Below, in pieces: positions 1 through 9,114 of a stretch of 19,051 nucleotides of DNA. Source of the stretch: Deinococcus rhizophilus (lineage in GTDB: Bacteria; Deinococcota; Deinococci; Deinococcales; Deinococcaceae); NCBI RefSeq assembly GCF_030271215.1, contig NZ_JASNGB010000023.1, forward strand, positions 1 through 19,051. The letters are read 5' to 3'. Under the pieces are notes generated by a model. That model had not been told where the DNA came from. It made no database searches and saw only the letters and a program-made list of their open reading frames with translations. Numbering within the stretch: position 1 is the first letter of the stretch; every line of letters starts with the position of its first letter. The position numbers were made by a program, and so were the translations under genes.

Positions 1-846
<846 letters not shown>

Positions 847-851
847 ACGCC

Positions 852-857
852 ATGCTA
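852..857 (-). promoter_or_regulatory. Candidate -10 box of leaderless ftsH promoter
   Basis: TAGCAT on the minus strand, 5 bases before the ATG at 846. No SD lies between. It fits the TANNNT-N5-7-start pattern seen at several genes of this window, slightly closer than the rest. Confidence 0.45.
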
Positions 858-936
858 CGGCCCGGCGGGGCGCGACATGGGACGCTTCCTGACCTTCCGG
901 GCATCCCACTCTCAGGAGCGCGTCAGTTTGGGGGAC

Positions 937-942
937 TAGGCT
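937..942 (+). promoter_or_regulatory. -10 box of leaderless promoter for the DUF4384 lipoprotein
   Basis: TAGGCT followed by GCCCCC and then the ATG at 949. The 6-base gap would place the transcription start on or next to the A of the start codon, and there is no SD. No convincing -35 hexamer is seen 16-18 bases upstream. Confidence 0.6.
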
Positions 943-948
943 GCCCCC

Positions 949-1440
949 ATGCACAAATTCGCCCTGTTCGGCGCCCTTGCCCTGGGTCTCAGCTCCTGCA
1001 CCGTGACGGTCGGCAGCACCCTCGGCCTCGCCGGAAGCCGCAGCAACCTGATCGCGGAGTTGCGCCCCGACCGCGGCGAGGGAGCCACCTACCGGGTGGG
1101 TGAGGAGGTCCGCTTCCGGATCACCACCCGCACGCCCGGCTACCTCACGCTGGTCGCCCTGCAACCCGGCGGCGTCGCCAGCACCCTGGTGCAGGGCGTC
1201 TATGTGCAGGCGGGCACCACCGTCTTCCCCCGCCCACAGGACGGGGTGACCTACAACGTGGCCGCGCCGCGCGGTCTCCAGCGCGTCCGGGCGATCTTCA
1301 CGCGGGTGCGGCCCACCACCGAACTCGTCTTCAGCGGGGTCTACACCGAGGGCCGCTGGAACACGGCGACGACCACGTATGTCCAGCCCTACGCCGCCGC
1401 CGACCGCGACGTGCAGGAAACCTCCCTGTACATCCGCTGA
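949..1440 (+). CDS. DUF4384-type lipoprotein
   Basis: Predicted 163-residue exported lipoprotein. The N-terminus has a short signal peptide with lipobox LSSC (residues 14-17), so Cys17 would be lipidated and the protein anchored to a membrane. Residues of about 35-125 resemble the DUF4384 beta-rich domain common in Deinococcus: a [14 protein letters not shown] stretch, then a [12 protein letters not shown] stretch typical of the family. The precise role of the domain is not known to me. It stands alone with its own leaderless promoter (-10 at 937-942) and a hairpin terminator right behind it (1455-1480). The ATG at 949 is the only start consistent with both the signal peptide and the -10 spacing. 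The domain call rests on recalled family features, not a search. Confidence 0.8.
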   Translation: MHKFALFGALALGLSSCTVTVGSTLGLAGSRSNLIAELRPDRGEGATYRVGEEVRFRITTRTPGYLTLVALQPGGVASTLVQGVYVQAGTTVFPRPQDGVTYNVAAPRGLQRVRAIFTRVRPTTELVFSGVYTEGRWNTATTTYVQPYAAADRDVQETSLYIR

Positions 1441-1454
1441 GCTGCCCCCACCCG

Positions 1455-1480
1455 CCAGCCGCCCCCGCGCGGCTGGTTTT
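1455..1480 (+). terminator. Intrinsic terminator of the lipoprotein gene
   Basis: Perfect 8-bp stem CCAGCCGC (1455-1462) with GCGGCTGG (1469-1476), 6-base loop, then TTTT. It ends four bases before the -10 box of the next gene, so terminator and downstream promoter are packed together. Confidence 0.8.
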
Positions 1481-1483
1481 GGT

Positions 1484-1489
1484 TACCCT
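1484..1489 (+). promoter_or_regulatory. -10 box of leaderless promoter for mazG-nudix pair
   Basis: TACCCT, 7 bases before the ATG at 1497, no SD. The -35 zone overlaps the upstream terminator stem. Confidence 0.6.
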
Positions 1490-1496
1490 GCCGGAC

Positions 1497-2323
<827 letters not shown>

Positions 2324-2324
2324 T

Positions 2325-2457
2325 ACGGATTCCGTCTGATTCCTGCACATCCAGGACAGCGCTGGATGCGCATCCATCGCCCGGAATCCGTCGTTTTTCC
2401 TTCTCCCTTCGGTCGGATTTCCGGGTGTTCAGGGCACCCTTCAATCGGAATCCGGAT
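2325..2457. repeat. Hairpin-forming small repeat element (SRE/SNR-like), probable terminator of the nudix transcript
   Basis: Perfect 10-bp inverted repeat ACGGATTCCG (2325-2334) and CGGAATCCGT (2382-2391), with a nested perfect 7-bp stem CATCCAG (2348-2354) / CTGGATG (2362-2368), followed by CGTTTTTCC. Another CGGAATCCGGATA copy lies at 2446-2458, roughly the reverse complement of the left end, so the whole element may be about 130 bp with inverted ends; GGGTG/CACCC forms a further small stem inside. Small noncoding repeats of this size are known in Deinococcus genomes; membership in a defined family cannot be shown from one copy. Confidence 0.55.
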
Positions 2458-2470
2458 AAGTCCAAAGCGA

Positions 2471-2498
2471 GGAGGCGAACGCCTGAGCGCCCGCCTCC
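2471..2498 (-). terminator. Candidate terminator of era
   Basis: Perfect 7-bp stem GGAGGCG (2471-2477) / CGCCTCC (2492-2498) just downstream of the era stop. Read on the minus strand it is followed only by a weak T stretch (CTTTGG), so termination efficiency is uncertain. Confidence 0.45.
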
Positions 2499-2513
2499 CT
2501 GGGTCCCGCCGCT

Positions 2514-3440
<927 letters not shown>

Positions 3441-3446
3441 GGGGTG

Positions 3447-3452
3447 ATTGTC
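3447..3452 (-). promoter_or_regulatory. -10 box of leaderless era promoter
   Basis: GACAAT on the minus strand, 6 bases before the ATG at 3440, no SD. First base deviates from the TANNNT consensus. Confidence 0.4.
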
Positions 3453-3501
3453 GCACGGGGGGCACCGGGAACGGCCCCGGCCCCCGGCGCGTACTGGGGG
3501 C

Positions 3502-4086
3502 ATGAGCGCCCCGACCCGGATTCAGGCGACCTTCGCCGACATGTTTGCCCAGAGCACGGCGGTGCTGACCCGCCCCAGCCCGGCCACCTTCGAGCACTTC
3601 GAGCGCCGGGGCGGGGTGCGGCAGGCGTTCTGGTACGTGGGCCTCGCGGCGCTGGTCTCGGCCATCATCGCGGCCCTGTTCGCGCCCTTTCACGGGGACG
3701 TGACGGTGCTGGGGCAGTTCTTCAGCCGCCTGGTGCTGATTCCGCTGCAATTCGGCATCTTCACCGGGGCCGTCTACCTGCTGGGCGGTCGGCTGTTCCG
3801 GGGCAGCGGGCGCTACGAGGAGGTCGCCTACAGCTTCTCGCTGTTTTACGTGCCGCTGAGCATCCTGGGGACGCTGCTGGGGATCATTCCCATCCTGGGC
3901 TGGCTGGTCAGCCTGCTGGTGACGGTCGCGCTGGTGGTGTTCGGCTACCTCGCGGTGCAGTCCAGCATGAACCTGCGCGACCCCGTGCAGGCGGGCGCGA
4001 CCCTGCTGCTCGCGGCGCTGCTCAATGGCCTGTTGGTCAGCCTGCTGCTCGCGCCGCTGCTGCTCTCGCCCTTCGTGGGCCGCTGA
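3502..4086 (+). CDS. Yip1-family integral membrane protein
   Basis: 194 residues with about 30 soluble residues followed by five hydrophobic segments: around 40-60 ([18 protein letters not shown]), 72-95, 110-130, 130-150 and 165-190. The arrangement, with a leading region rich in Arg/Glu and Pro-containing helices ([22 protein letters not shown]), is typical of bacterial Yip1/YIF1-like domain proteins, whose function is not established. The ATG at 3502 is preferred over an upstream in-frame ATG at 3448, which would lie inside the era promoter. A TACTGG hexamer at 3492-3497 may be the -10, but its spacing (4 bases) and sequence are poor. The next gene has its own promoter, so the two need not form an operon. 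Confidence 0.7.
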   Translation: MSAPTRIQATFADMFAQSTAVLTRPSPATFEHFERRGGVRQAFWYVGLAALVSAIIAALFAPFHGDVTVLGQFFSRLVLIPLQFGIFTGAVYLLGGRLFRGSGRYEEVAYSFSLFYVPLSILGTLLGIIPILGWLVSLLVTVALVVFGYLAVQSSMNLRDPVQAGATLLLAALLNGLLVSLLLAPLLLSPFVGR

Positions 4087-4107
4087 CCGGGCAGGCCCCC
4101 GCCCCTC

Positions 4108-4113
4108 TAGACT
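4108..4113 (+). promoter_or_regulatory. -10 box of leaderless promoter for the 109-residue protein
   Basis: TAGACT (inside TCTAGACTG), 7 bases before the ATG at 4121, no SD. The same TCTAGACTG string precedes the aroG leader peptide. CTGACC at 4083-4088 is a possible but over-distant -35. Confidence 0.65.
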
Positions 4114-4120
4114 GCCCGCC

Positions 4121-4450
4121 ATGACGCAGACTCCCGGTTCCTCCGACGTGACCCTTTCCACCGACGACCGCGCCCGGCTCGATCAGGTCTTTATGCAGGT
4201 CGTCCTCGACGTGCAGGGGCAGGTCCAGCAGACCCAGCCCCAGCGGGACGGAGCGCTGGCGGCCATGTTCCACAAAGAGCAGATGGGCGACGCCCTGCAA
4301 GGCTGCGCGATGCTGATCGCGGGCTGGAACGAGAACCGGGTGGACGGGGCCGGAGTGGACCGCGCGGCCCGTGCCCTGCGCGGCCTGGACCTCGGGGAGC
4401 TGGCCGAGCGGGTCGAGCGCCTGCGGGGGATCGCGGACAGCGGGGCCTGA
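4121..4450 (+). CDS. Small unknown protein, 109 residues
   Basis: I do not recognise this family. It is soluble, with no signal peptide or membrane segment, and looks mainly helical: STDDRARLDQVFMQVVLDVQGQVQQT, then GDALQGCAMLIAGWNENR, then DRAARALRGLDLGELAERVERLRGIA, with leucine/alanine spacing that suggests amphipathic helices and perhaps a short coiled coil at the C-terminus. One Cys, one Trp, no catalytic signature. The start is set by the leaderless -10 at 4108-4113; an in-frame start further upstream would lie within the preceding gene. Reality as a gene is supported by the promoter, the typical third-position GC and the in-frame stop; its function is open. Confidence 0.7.
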   Translation: MTQTPGSSDVTLSTDDRARLDQVFMQVVLDVQGQVQQTQPQRDGALAAMFHKEQMGDALQGCAMLIAGWNENRVDGAGVDRAARALRGLDLGELAERVERLRGIADSGA

Positions 4451-4508
4451 TCACCTCTGTTGCCTGCGCCACACTCTGCCGCGCCGACGCTCTGTCACAC
4501 TGCGGGCA

Positions 4509-4615
4509 CTTCAGGGGAGTACGCCGCCCGCGCCTGATCCGGCCGGGTGCATGAGGGCCGACAGTTCGGGAGGCAACGCCGCCCCGGTCCCACGCAGCGA
4601 GGGCCAGACCTGGGC
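4509..4615 (+). ncRNA. yybP-ykoY-type manganese riboswitch (aptamer)
   Basis: Two hallmark strings of the family are present in order: GGGGAGTA (4514-4521) and, 85 bases on, CCAGACCTGGG (4604-4614), corresponding to the conserved GGGGAGUA and AAGACCU segments whose loops dock around Mn2+. P1 forms from TCAGG (4511-4515) with CCTGG (4609-4613), placed relative to both motifs exactly as in the L. lactis aptamer. A GTGCATGAGGGCCG stretch lies between, where the middle helix is expected. The location fits: 107 bases of leader before a TerC-family gene, the classic target of this riboswitch, and a real SD for terC, unlike the leaderless neighbours. The call is from remembered consensus; boundaries are approximate. 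Confidence 0.75.
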
Positions 4616-4657
4616 AGGATCCCCCATCCGGGGACGCCTGCTCTGGTGCTGGCCCTC
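4599..4657 (+). promoter_or_regulatory. Alternative hairpin of the riboswitch expression platform
   Basis: Perfect 9-bp stem GAGGGCCAG (4599-4607) / CTGGCCCTC (4649-4657), with inner stems GCAGG (4614-4618) / CCTGC (4637-4641) and TCCCC (4620-4624) / GGGGA (4630-4634). It consumes the 3' half of the aptamer including the AGACC motif, so it cannot coexist with the ligand-bound fold. No T-run follows, so any switch is more likely translational than by termination. Confidence 0.6.
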
Positions 4658-4700
4658 CTCCCGTGGGTGGAGTTCCTGCCGCCGGGTGGGTCCGGGTGGA

Positions 4701-4720
4701 CGGGTCCGGAAGGACTCCCG
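4701..4720 (+). promoter_or_regulatory. SD of terC inside a GGAA-tetraloop hairpin
   Basis: The SD GGAAGGA (4708-4714) of terC lies in a hairpin: GTCC (4704-4707) pairs with GGAC (4712-4715) around a GGAA loop, extendable outward by GG/CC pairs past a bulged T (4716). The ATG follows at 4723. This would let an upstream switch tune ribosome access. Confidence 0.45.
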
Positions 4721-4722
4721 GA

Positions 4723-5727
4723 ATGGACCTGTGGATGACGTTGTGGATGGGCAAGCCCATGTGGATGTGGGCGGTCTTCTTCGTGCTGGTGCTGGGCCTG
4801 CTCGCCTTTGACCTGGGGGTACTGGCGCGGCGCCGGGGGCAGCGGGGTGAGGAACTCGGGGTGGGCGCCAGCCTGCGCCTGAGTGCCTTTTACATCGCCG
4901 TGGCGCTGCTGTACGGCGCGTGGGTGTGGTGGGCGCTGGGCGCCGAGAGCGGCATGGCCTACCTGACGGGCTTCGCGGTGGAAAAGGCGCTGGCCCTCGA
5001 CAACGTGTTCGTGATCAGCGTGATTTTCGCGGCCCTGGCGATTCCCCGTCACCTGCAGCACCGGGTGCTGTTCTGGGGCATCCTGGGCGTGATCGTGCTG
5101 CGCGGCATCATGATCGCGCTGGGCGCGGCGCTGGTCTCGCAGTTCGACTGGGTGATGTGGGTGTTCGGCGCCTTCCTGCTGCTGACCGGGGTCAAGCTGC
5201 TGCGCGGGGGCGGCGGGCACAGTGAGGCCCCGGACCTGGAGCGCCACATCGTGGTGCGGGCGCTGCGGCGGGTGCTGCCCCTGAGCCCTGGCCTCGACGG
5301 CGAGCGGTTCCTGACCCGGCTGCCCGATGCCGCCGGGCGGATCCGGCTGCACGCCACGCCGCTGCTGCTGGCGCTGTTGCTGGTTGAATTCGCCGACCTG
5401 GTGTTCGCGGTGGACTCCATCCCGGCGATTTTCGCGATCACGCAAGACCCCTTTATCGTGTACACCAGCAATATCTTCGCCATCCTGGGCCTGCGGGCGC
5501 TGTACTTCGCGCTGGGCGCCCTGGTCGACCGCTTCTGGGCCCTCAAGCCCGCGCTGGCGCTGGTGCTGGTCTTTATCGGCGCCAAGATTTTCTGGGGGCA
5601 GGCGTTCGGCAAGGTCGACCCGGCGGTCAGTCTGACCGTCACCCTGGCGATTCTGGGCGGCGGCGTGCTCGTCAGCCTGTGGCGTCCGCGCGGGGGGGGC
5701 GGCGCCGGGGACGCGGCCCAGGCATAG
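4723..5727 (+). CDS. terC: TerC-family membrane protein, likely Mn2+ exporter
   Basis: 334-residue polytopic protein of the TerC/Alx/YkoY family, which exports Mn2+ and in some bacteria helps metallate exoenzymes. About nine hydrophobic segments are visible, starting MWMWAVFFVLVLGLLAFDLGVL. Family signatures with acidic membrane residues: FAVEKALALDNVFVISVIFAAL near the first third, and LVEFADLVFAVDSIPAIFA followed by DPFIVYTSNIFAILGLRALYF in the second half. The ATG at 4723 has a good SD (GGAAGGA); an in-frame ATG at 4663 lies within the structured leader and lacks one. The C-terminus ends in a Gly/Ala-rich tail. Regulation by Mn2+ through the riboswitch at 4509-4615 is inferred. Manganese balance is central to Deinococcus radiation resistance, so an exporter under direct Mn control is biologically coherent. 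Confidence 0.92.
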   Translation: MDLWMTLWMGKPMWMWAVFFVLVLGLLAFDLGVLARRRGQRGEELGVGASLRLSAFYIAVALLYGAWVWWALGAESGMAYLTGFAVEKALALDNVFVISVIFAALAIPRHLQHRVLFWGILGVIVLRGIMIALGAALVSQFDWVMWVFGAFLLLTGVKLLRGGGGHSEAPDLERHIVVRALRRVLPLSPGLDGERFLTRLPDAAGRIRLHATPLLLALLLVEFADLVFAVDSIPAIFAITQDPFIVYTSNIFAILGLRALYFALGALVDRFWALKPALALVLVFIGAKIFWGQAFGKVDPAVSLTVTLAILGGGVLVSLWRPRGGGGAGDAAQA

Positions 5728-5764
5728 GCGGGTTCGGCCCGGGCGAGGCAGGGAAGGAACGGCA

Positions 5765-5809
5765 GGTGGCCGGGAAGGTGCCCATCAGGACACGGCCTTC
5801 CCGGCCACC
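5765..5809. terminator. Bidirectional terminator-like inverted repeat between terC and mnhG
   Basis: Perfect 14-bp stem GGTGGCCGGGAAGG (5765-5778) / CCTTCCCGGCCACC (5796-5809) with a 17-base loop, centred between two convergent genes. There is no T-run on either strand, so it may act as an end-protecting hairpin or a Rho-independent stop of unusual type. Confidence 0.7.
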
Positions 5810-5823
5810 GACCCATTCCCGGC

Positions 5824-6240
5824 CTACCCCTCGTCCACGAGCCCCTCCTCGGCCAGCACCCGCAGGGCCTCGCGGTCGGCCTGCGCGACCTCGTCGGCGC
5901 GGCCCAGCGCTCCCCACTCGTCGGTGCCCCCGCCCTGCCCGTCCCCCAGGATGGGCGGCAGGCCCCGCAGGTAGGCGGCCTGCGCGATCAGGTACGCCGA
6001 GAGCGGCGTGGTCAGGAACTGAAACAGCAGCACCGCCGCCAGCCGGGTAAAGGCCGCCGCGTCATTGAGCGCGAAGGCCACCCCCAGGAAGATGCCCGCC
6101 GACCCCAGCGTAACCAGCTTGCTGCTCGCGTGCAGCCGCGAGTAGAGGTCCGGAAAGCGCACCACCCCGATCGCCGCCGTGAGCACGAAAAAGGCCCCGA
6201 TCAGAATCGGGAGGTCGCGAACGGCCTGAAAGTCATCCAT
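5824..6240 (-). CDS. mnhG: Na+/H+ antiporter subunit MnhG/MrpG
   Basis: 138 residues, last gene of the mrp operon. Three membrane segments: about 8-28 (LPILIGAFFVLTAAIGVVRF), 38-58 and 64-90. The family string GVVRFPDLYSRLHASSKLVTLGSAGIFLG is present. Residues after about 95 form an acidic, Ala/Gly-rich cytoplasmic tail longer than in most family members. The ATG at 6240 has an SD-like GGGAGGAG about 9 bases upstream; the 48-base gap to mnhF is the longest but one inside the operon. MrpG is a small structural subunit of the multisubunit cation/proton antiporter; it has no known catalytic residue. Confidence 0.9.
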   Translation of the reverse strand: MDDFQAVRDLPILIGAFFVLTAAIGVVRFPDLYSRLHASSKLVTLGSAGIFLGVAFALNDAAAFTRLAAVLLFQFLTTPLSAYLIAQAAYLRGLPPILGDGQGGGTDEWGALGRADEVAQADREALRVLAEEGLVDEG

Positions 6241-6288
6241 GACGCGTGCTCCTCCCGGCGGAGGGCTGGTGGCGAACGGCGGACCGCT

Positions 6289-6549
6289 TCACTTCATCAC
6301 CCGGCCCAGCAGCAGGTAGCGGGTCAGGGCCACGGTGGAGAGGAATCCCAGCAGGCTCAGGACCAGCGCGGCGTCCAGCATCACGAGGTAGCCGGTGCGC
6401 ACAGCGATCAGCGCGAACAGCACGACCAGATTCACGCTCAGGAAGTCGAAGGCCATGATGCGGTCGCCCCACGAGGGGCCGCGCAGCACGCGGTAGGTCA
6501 CGAGCAGCACCGAGAGGGTCACGATGCCCAGGGCGAGGTTGATGATCAT
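6289..6549 (-). CDS. mnhF: Na+/H+ antiporter subunit MnhF/MrpF
   Basis: 86 residues with three membrane helices covering most of the chain: residues 2-22, 35-53 and 58-80. The signature RGPSWGDRIMAFDFLSVNLV, with its conserved Asp residues, marks MrpF, a subunit thought to lie along the Na+ path in Mrp complex structures. The start ATG (6547-6549) overlaps the mnhE stop (ATGA), so translation is coupled. Confidence 0.92.
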   Translation of the reverse strand: MIINLALGIVTLSVLLVTYRVLRGPSWGDRIMAFDFLSVNLVVLFALIAVRTGYLVMLDAALVLSLLGFLSTVALTRYLLLGRVMK

Positions 6550-7079
6550 GCGGGGCCTCCGGTGGGCGGGAAGGGAAGGGGGGTATCGAGCGCCAGCAGG
6601 TAGCCCTCCACCCGCACGATAGAAGCGCGGGCAGCCTCGGCGTCGGCGGTGCCGATGGCGTGGGCATAGAGGGTGTGGCGGTCGCGGCTCAGGCCCACCG
6701 TGACGGTGCCCGGCATCAGGGTGATCGAGGCCGAGAGCAGGGTCAGCAGGCCCTCGCCGCGCAGCCGCAGCGGCACCTCCACGATCATGGGATTGAGCCG
6801 GGGCCGGGGCCGCAGCGCCAGCAGCGCGACCTGCACGTTTGCCACGGTGAGTTCGCGCAGAAAGAAGCCGAGGAAGGCCAGCCAGCCAGCCCCGCGCCGC
6901 AGGGTGGCCCGCAGGTCGGGCGCTCCCCGGGGAGCGGCGCGTGCTCCCACCGCCCGGGGAAAGAGCCGCACGATCAGCACCCCCAGCCCCAGCCCGACCA
7001 CGAGGTTGCGGACCCCCGGCTCGCCCAGCAGCAGCGCCCACACCACCGCCAGCAGGCAGACCAGGGTGAGGCGGCTCAC
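6546..7079 (-). CDS. mnhE: Na+/H+ antiporter subunit MnhE/MrpE
   Basis: 177 residues. Two N-terminal hydrophobic segments (about 3-20 and 25-42), a third at 65-85, then the soluble MrpE domain with the typical NPMIVEVPLRLRGEGLLTLLSASITLMPGTVTVGLSRDRHTLYAHAIG pattern spread over residues 95-145. It begins with GTG at 7077-7079, overlapping the mnhD stop as GTGA. MrpE is needed for assembly or full activity of the antiporter. Confidence 0.92.
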   Translation of the reverse strand: MSRLTLVCLLAVVWALLLGEPGVRNLVVGLGLGVLIVRLFPRAVGARAAPRGAPDLRATLRRGAGWLAFLGFFLRELTVANVQVALLALRPRPRLNPMIVEVPLRLRGEGLLTLLSASITLMPGTVTVGLSRDRHTLYAHAIGTADAEAARASIVRVEGYLLALDTPLPFPPTGGPA

Positions 7080-8617
7080 GGCTCCTCCGGCACGGTGGGC
7101 GGGGGCGGAATCACGACGGGGTCGTCGCCCAGCACGCCCCGGACATACCGGCCGGGCTCGCGGAGTTCGCCTGCCGTCGCCTCAGCCCAGCCCAGCAGCG
7201 GCCCCGCGAAGAGGGTCAGTCCCGCCACGAGCGCGGTCGCGGCGTAGGCGGCGGACCGCAGCCCGAAGGGGACCTGGTAGACCGGGAACATCACGAGGTG
7301 CTTGCCCCAGAAAAAGCCGCGCCACACGCCCAGCATCGCGTACAGCAGGATCAGGCTGGCGAGCAGGGCGCTGAAGACGGCAACGAGCGCCAGCGGTGAC
7401 CCCTGAGCGAGCCCCGCCTGCACCAGCGCGTACTTGGCGACGAAGCCTCCCGAGGGCGGCAGCCCCGCCACCGTCAGCGCACACAGCAGGAAGCAGGCGG
7501 CCAGCAGCGGCAGAAAGTCGATCATGCCCCGCACCGTGACCAGCCGCGACCCGGACGCCCGTTCCGCGACCGCCGCGATGGCAAACAGCGCCGCCGTCAC
7601 GAGCACGCTCACCGCGAGGTACGCCACGCTCGCCCGCAGCGCTTCCGGGGTGCCGATGCCCAGCCCAAAGGCGAGGTAGCCCACCGAGCTGATCACCGTG
7701 AAGGAAAAGATGCGCCGCCACTCGCGCTGGCTGACCGCGCCAAAGGCCCCGAACAGCATCGTGACCGCCCCCAGCCCCAGCAGCAGCGTGTTGGGCAGCG
7801 CCGGGTCCTGACCGAAGACGGTCGTGAACACCCGGATCAGGGCGTAGATGCCCACCTTGGTCAGCACCGCCGCGAAAAAGGCGCCCACGGCGGGCGGCAG
7901 CGCCGGATAGGTGCCCGGCAGCCAGAAGCCCAGCGGAAACAGCGCACTCTTGGCGGCAAAGACGATCAGGAGCAGCACCCCCACCGCCGTCACCGTGGTG
8001 TTCGGTCCCAGCTCGGCCGACCGCTGCGCGAGGTGCGCGAAGTTCAGCGTGCCCAGCACCCCGTAGGTCAGGCCGCAGGTCACCACCAGCAGCGCCGAGG
8101 CGACCAGATTCATCACGATGTAACGGAAGCCCTCGCGCAACTGCTCGCGGGTGGACCCCAGCACCGCCAGCGCGTAGGAGGCGACCAGCATGACCTCGAA
8201 GGCCACGAACAGGTTGAACAGGTCCCCGGTCAGAAAGGACATCTGCACCCCCGCGAACAGGAAGAACAGCAGCGCGAACAGGTGGTGCTTTTCCCGCACC
8301 GGGTCGGGGTCGGCGGCGGCCTGCCACACGGCCAGGACCCCGCTGACCGCCGCGAGCAGGCTCATCCACGCCGCGAGGCGGTCGGCGGTCATCACGATGC
8401 CGAAGGGCGCGGGCCAGCCTCCCAGGCTGCCCACCAGCACCGCCCCGCCCGAGGTGGCGGCGACCAGCCCGGCCGCGAACAGCAGCCCTGCGAGTGCTCC
8501 CACCAGCGCCAGCCCCACCTGCACCGGCCTGCGCCACCGGACGAGCAGCAGCAGCCCGACCCCCAGCGGCGTCAGGATGGGCGCCAGCGGCAACCACGCG
8601 AGGTCCGCCGGAGTCAT
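7076..8617 (-). CDS. mnhD: Na+/H+ antiporter subunit MnhD/MrpD
   Basis: 513-residue antiporter-like subunit homologous to NuoM/NuoN of complex I, with about 14 membrane helices. Key charged membrane residues of this family are seen: Glu in LFNLFVAFEVMLVASYALAVLG (about 140), Lys in FAAKSALFPLGFWLPGTYPALPPAVGAFFAAVLTKVGIYALIR (first Lys about 220, second about 250) and Lys in GGFVAKYALVQAGL near residue 395. These form the proton channel. The length is usual for MrpD. Start and stop overlap those of mnhC and mnhE by four bases. The acidic-basic-Pro C-terminal tail (PVVIPPPPTVPEEP) looks disordered. Confidence 0.95.
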   Translation of the reverse strand: MTPADLAWLPLAPILTPLGVGLLLLVRWRRPVQVGLALVGALAGLLFAAGLVAATSGGAVLVGSLGGWPAPFGIVMTADRLAAWMSLLAAVSGVLAVWQAAADPDPVREKHHLFALLFFLFAGVQMSFLTGDLFNLFVAFEVMLVASYALAVLGSTREQLREGFRYIVMNLVASALLVVTCGLTYGVLGTLNFAHLAQRSAELGPNTTVTAVGVLLLIVFAAKSALFPLGFWLPGTYPALPPAVGAFFAAVLTKVGIYALIRVFTTVFGQDPALPNTLLLGLGAVTMLFGAFGAVSQREWRRIFSFTVISSVGYLAFGLGIGTPEALRASVAYLAVSVLVTAALFAIAAVAERASGSRLVTVRGMIDFLPLLAACFLLCALTVAGLPPSGGFVAKYALVQAGLAQGSPLALVAVFSALLASLILLYAMLGVWRGFFWGKHLVMFPVYQVPFGLRSAAYAATALVAGLTLFAGPLLGWAEATAGELREPGRYVRGVLGDDPVVIPPPPTVPEEP

Positions 8618-9057
8618 GGGCGCCCCCCGGCGGCCACGGGCGAGGCGTCCTCGTCCTCCAGGTCGGGGCGGTCGGGGCTCTGGTGCTCGGGGTCGGCGAA
8701 GGAGCCGTCCTCGGCACCCGGGTCACGGGCGAGGCTGTCGCCAAAGGCTTCCACGTCGTCGTGCCCGGCGACCTGATAGGCCCGCAGCGCCACGGTGAGC
8801 AGCAGCGCGGTGGTGGCAAAGCCGATCACGATGGCCGTCAGGATCAGGGCCTGCGGCAGGGGGTCCATGTAGGGACCGGGCAGCGTCAGCAGCGGCGGCG
8901 ACACGTCGCGCAGCCCCGCCACGGTCAGAATGGCGAGGTTGGCCGCGTAGCCGATAAAGGTCAGCCCCAGCACCACCCGCACGATCACCCGCGACAGCAG
9001 CAAGAAGACGCCGACCGCCGCCAGCAGGCCGATAATCACGGCAAAGAGGGTTTCCAT
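8614..9057 (-). CDS. mnhC: Na+/H+ antiporter subunit MnhC/MrpC
   Basis: 147-residue NuoK-like subunit with three membrane helices: about 3-22, 27-47 and 70-95 (PQALILTAIVIGFATTALLLTVA). The TAIVIGFA string with PLPQALIL before it is diagnostic for MrpC. The last 45 residues are an acidic Asp/Glu-rich tail (HDDVEAFGDSLARDPGAEDG and on) that most MrpC proteins lack or have shorter; MnhG here carries a similar acidic tail. The ATG at 9057 follows directly after the stop of an 18-codon mini-ORF, and its SD GGAGG lies inside that ORF. Confidence 0.93.
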   Translation of the reverse strand: METLFAVIIGLLAAVGVFLLLSRVIVRVVLGLTFIGYAANLAILTVAGLRDVSPPLLTLPGPYMDPLPQALILTAIVIGFATTALLLTVALRAYQVAGHDDVEAFGDSLARDPGAEDGSFADPEHQSPDRPDLEDEDASPVAAGGRP

Positions 9058-9114
9058 TCAGCGGGCCTCCGGACAGGGAAGAGGGCGGGGGCGGGTGGGG
9101 GCAGCCTGGCTCAT
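9058..9114 (-). CDS. Bridging mini-ORF between mnhB and mnhC (18 residues, unproven)
   Basis: Reads MSQAAPTRPRPLPCPEAR. Its ATG overlaps the mnhB stop (ATGA) and its TGA is immediately followed by the mnhC ATG (TGAATG). It fills exactly the 53-base gap in an operon whose other junctions mostly overlap, so ribosomes could pass from mnhB to mnhC by two re-initiation steps. It also holds the SD of mnhC. The peptide is Pro/Arg-rich, as expected by chance at this GC, so it may be only a coupling device or a coincidence. Confidence 0.3.
   Translation of the reverse strand: MSQAAPTRPRPLPCPEAR

Noticed and set aside
1479..1496. TTG start for the MazG-like gene
   Set aside because: It would begin inside the T-run of the preceding terminator and before the -10 box; ATG 1497 fits the leaderless layout.
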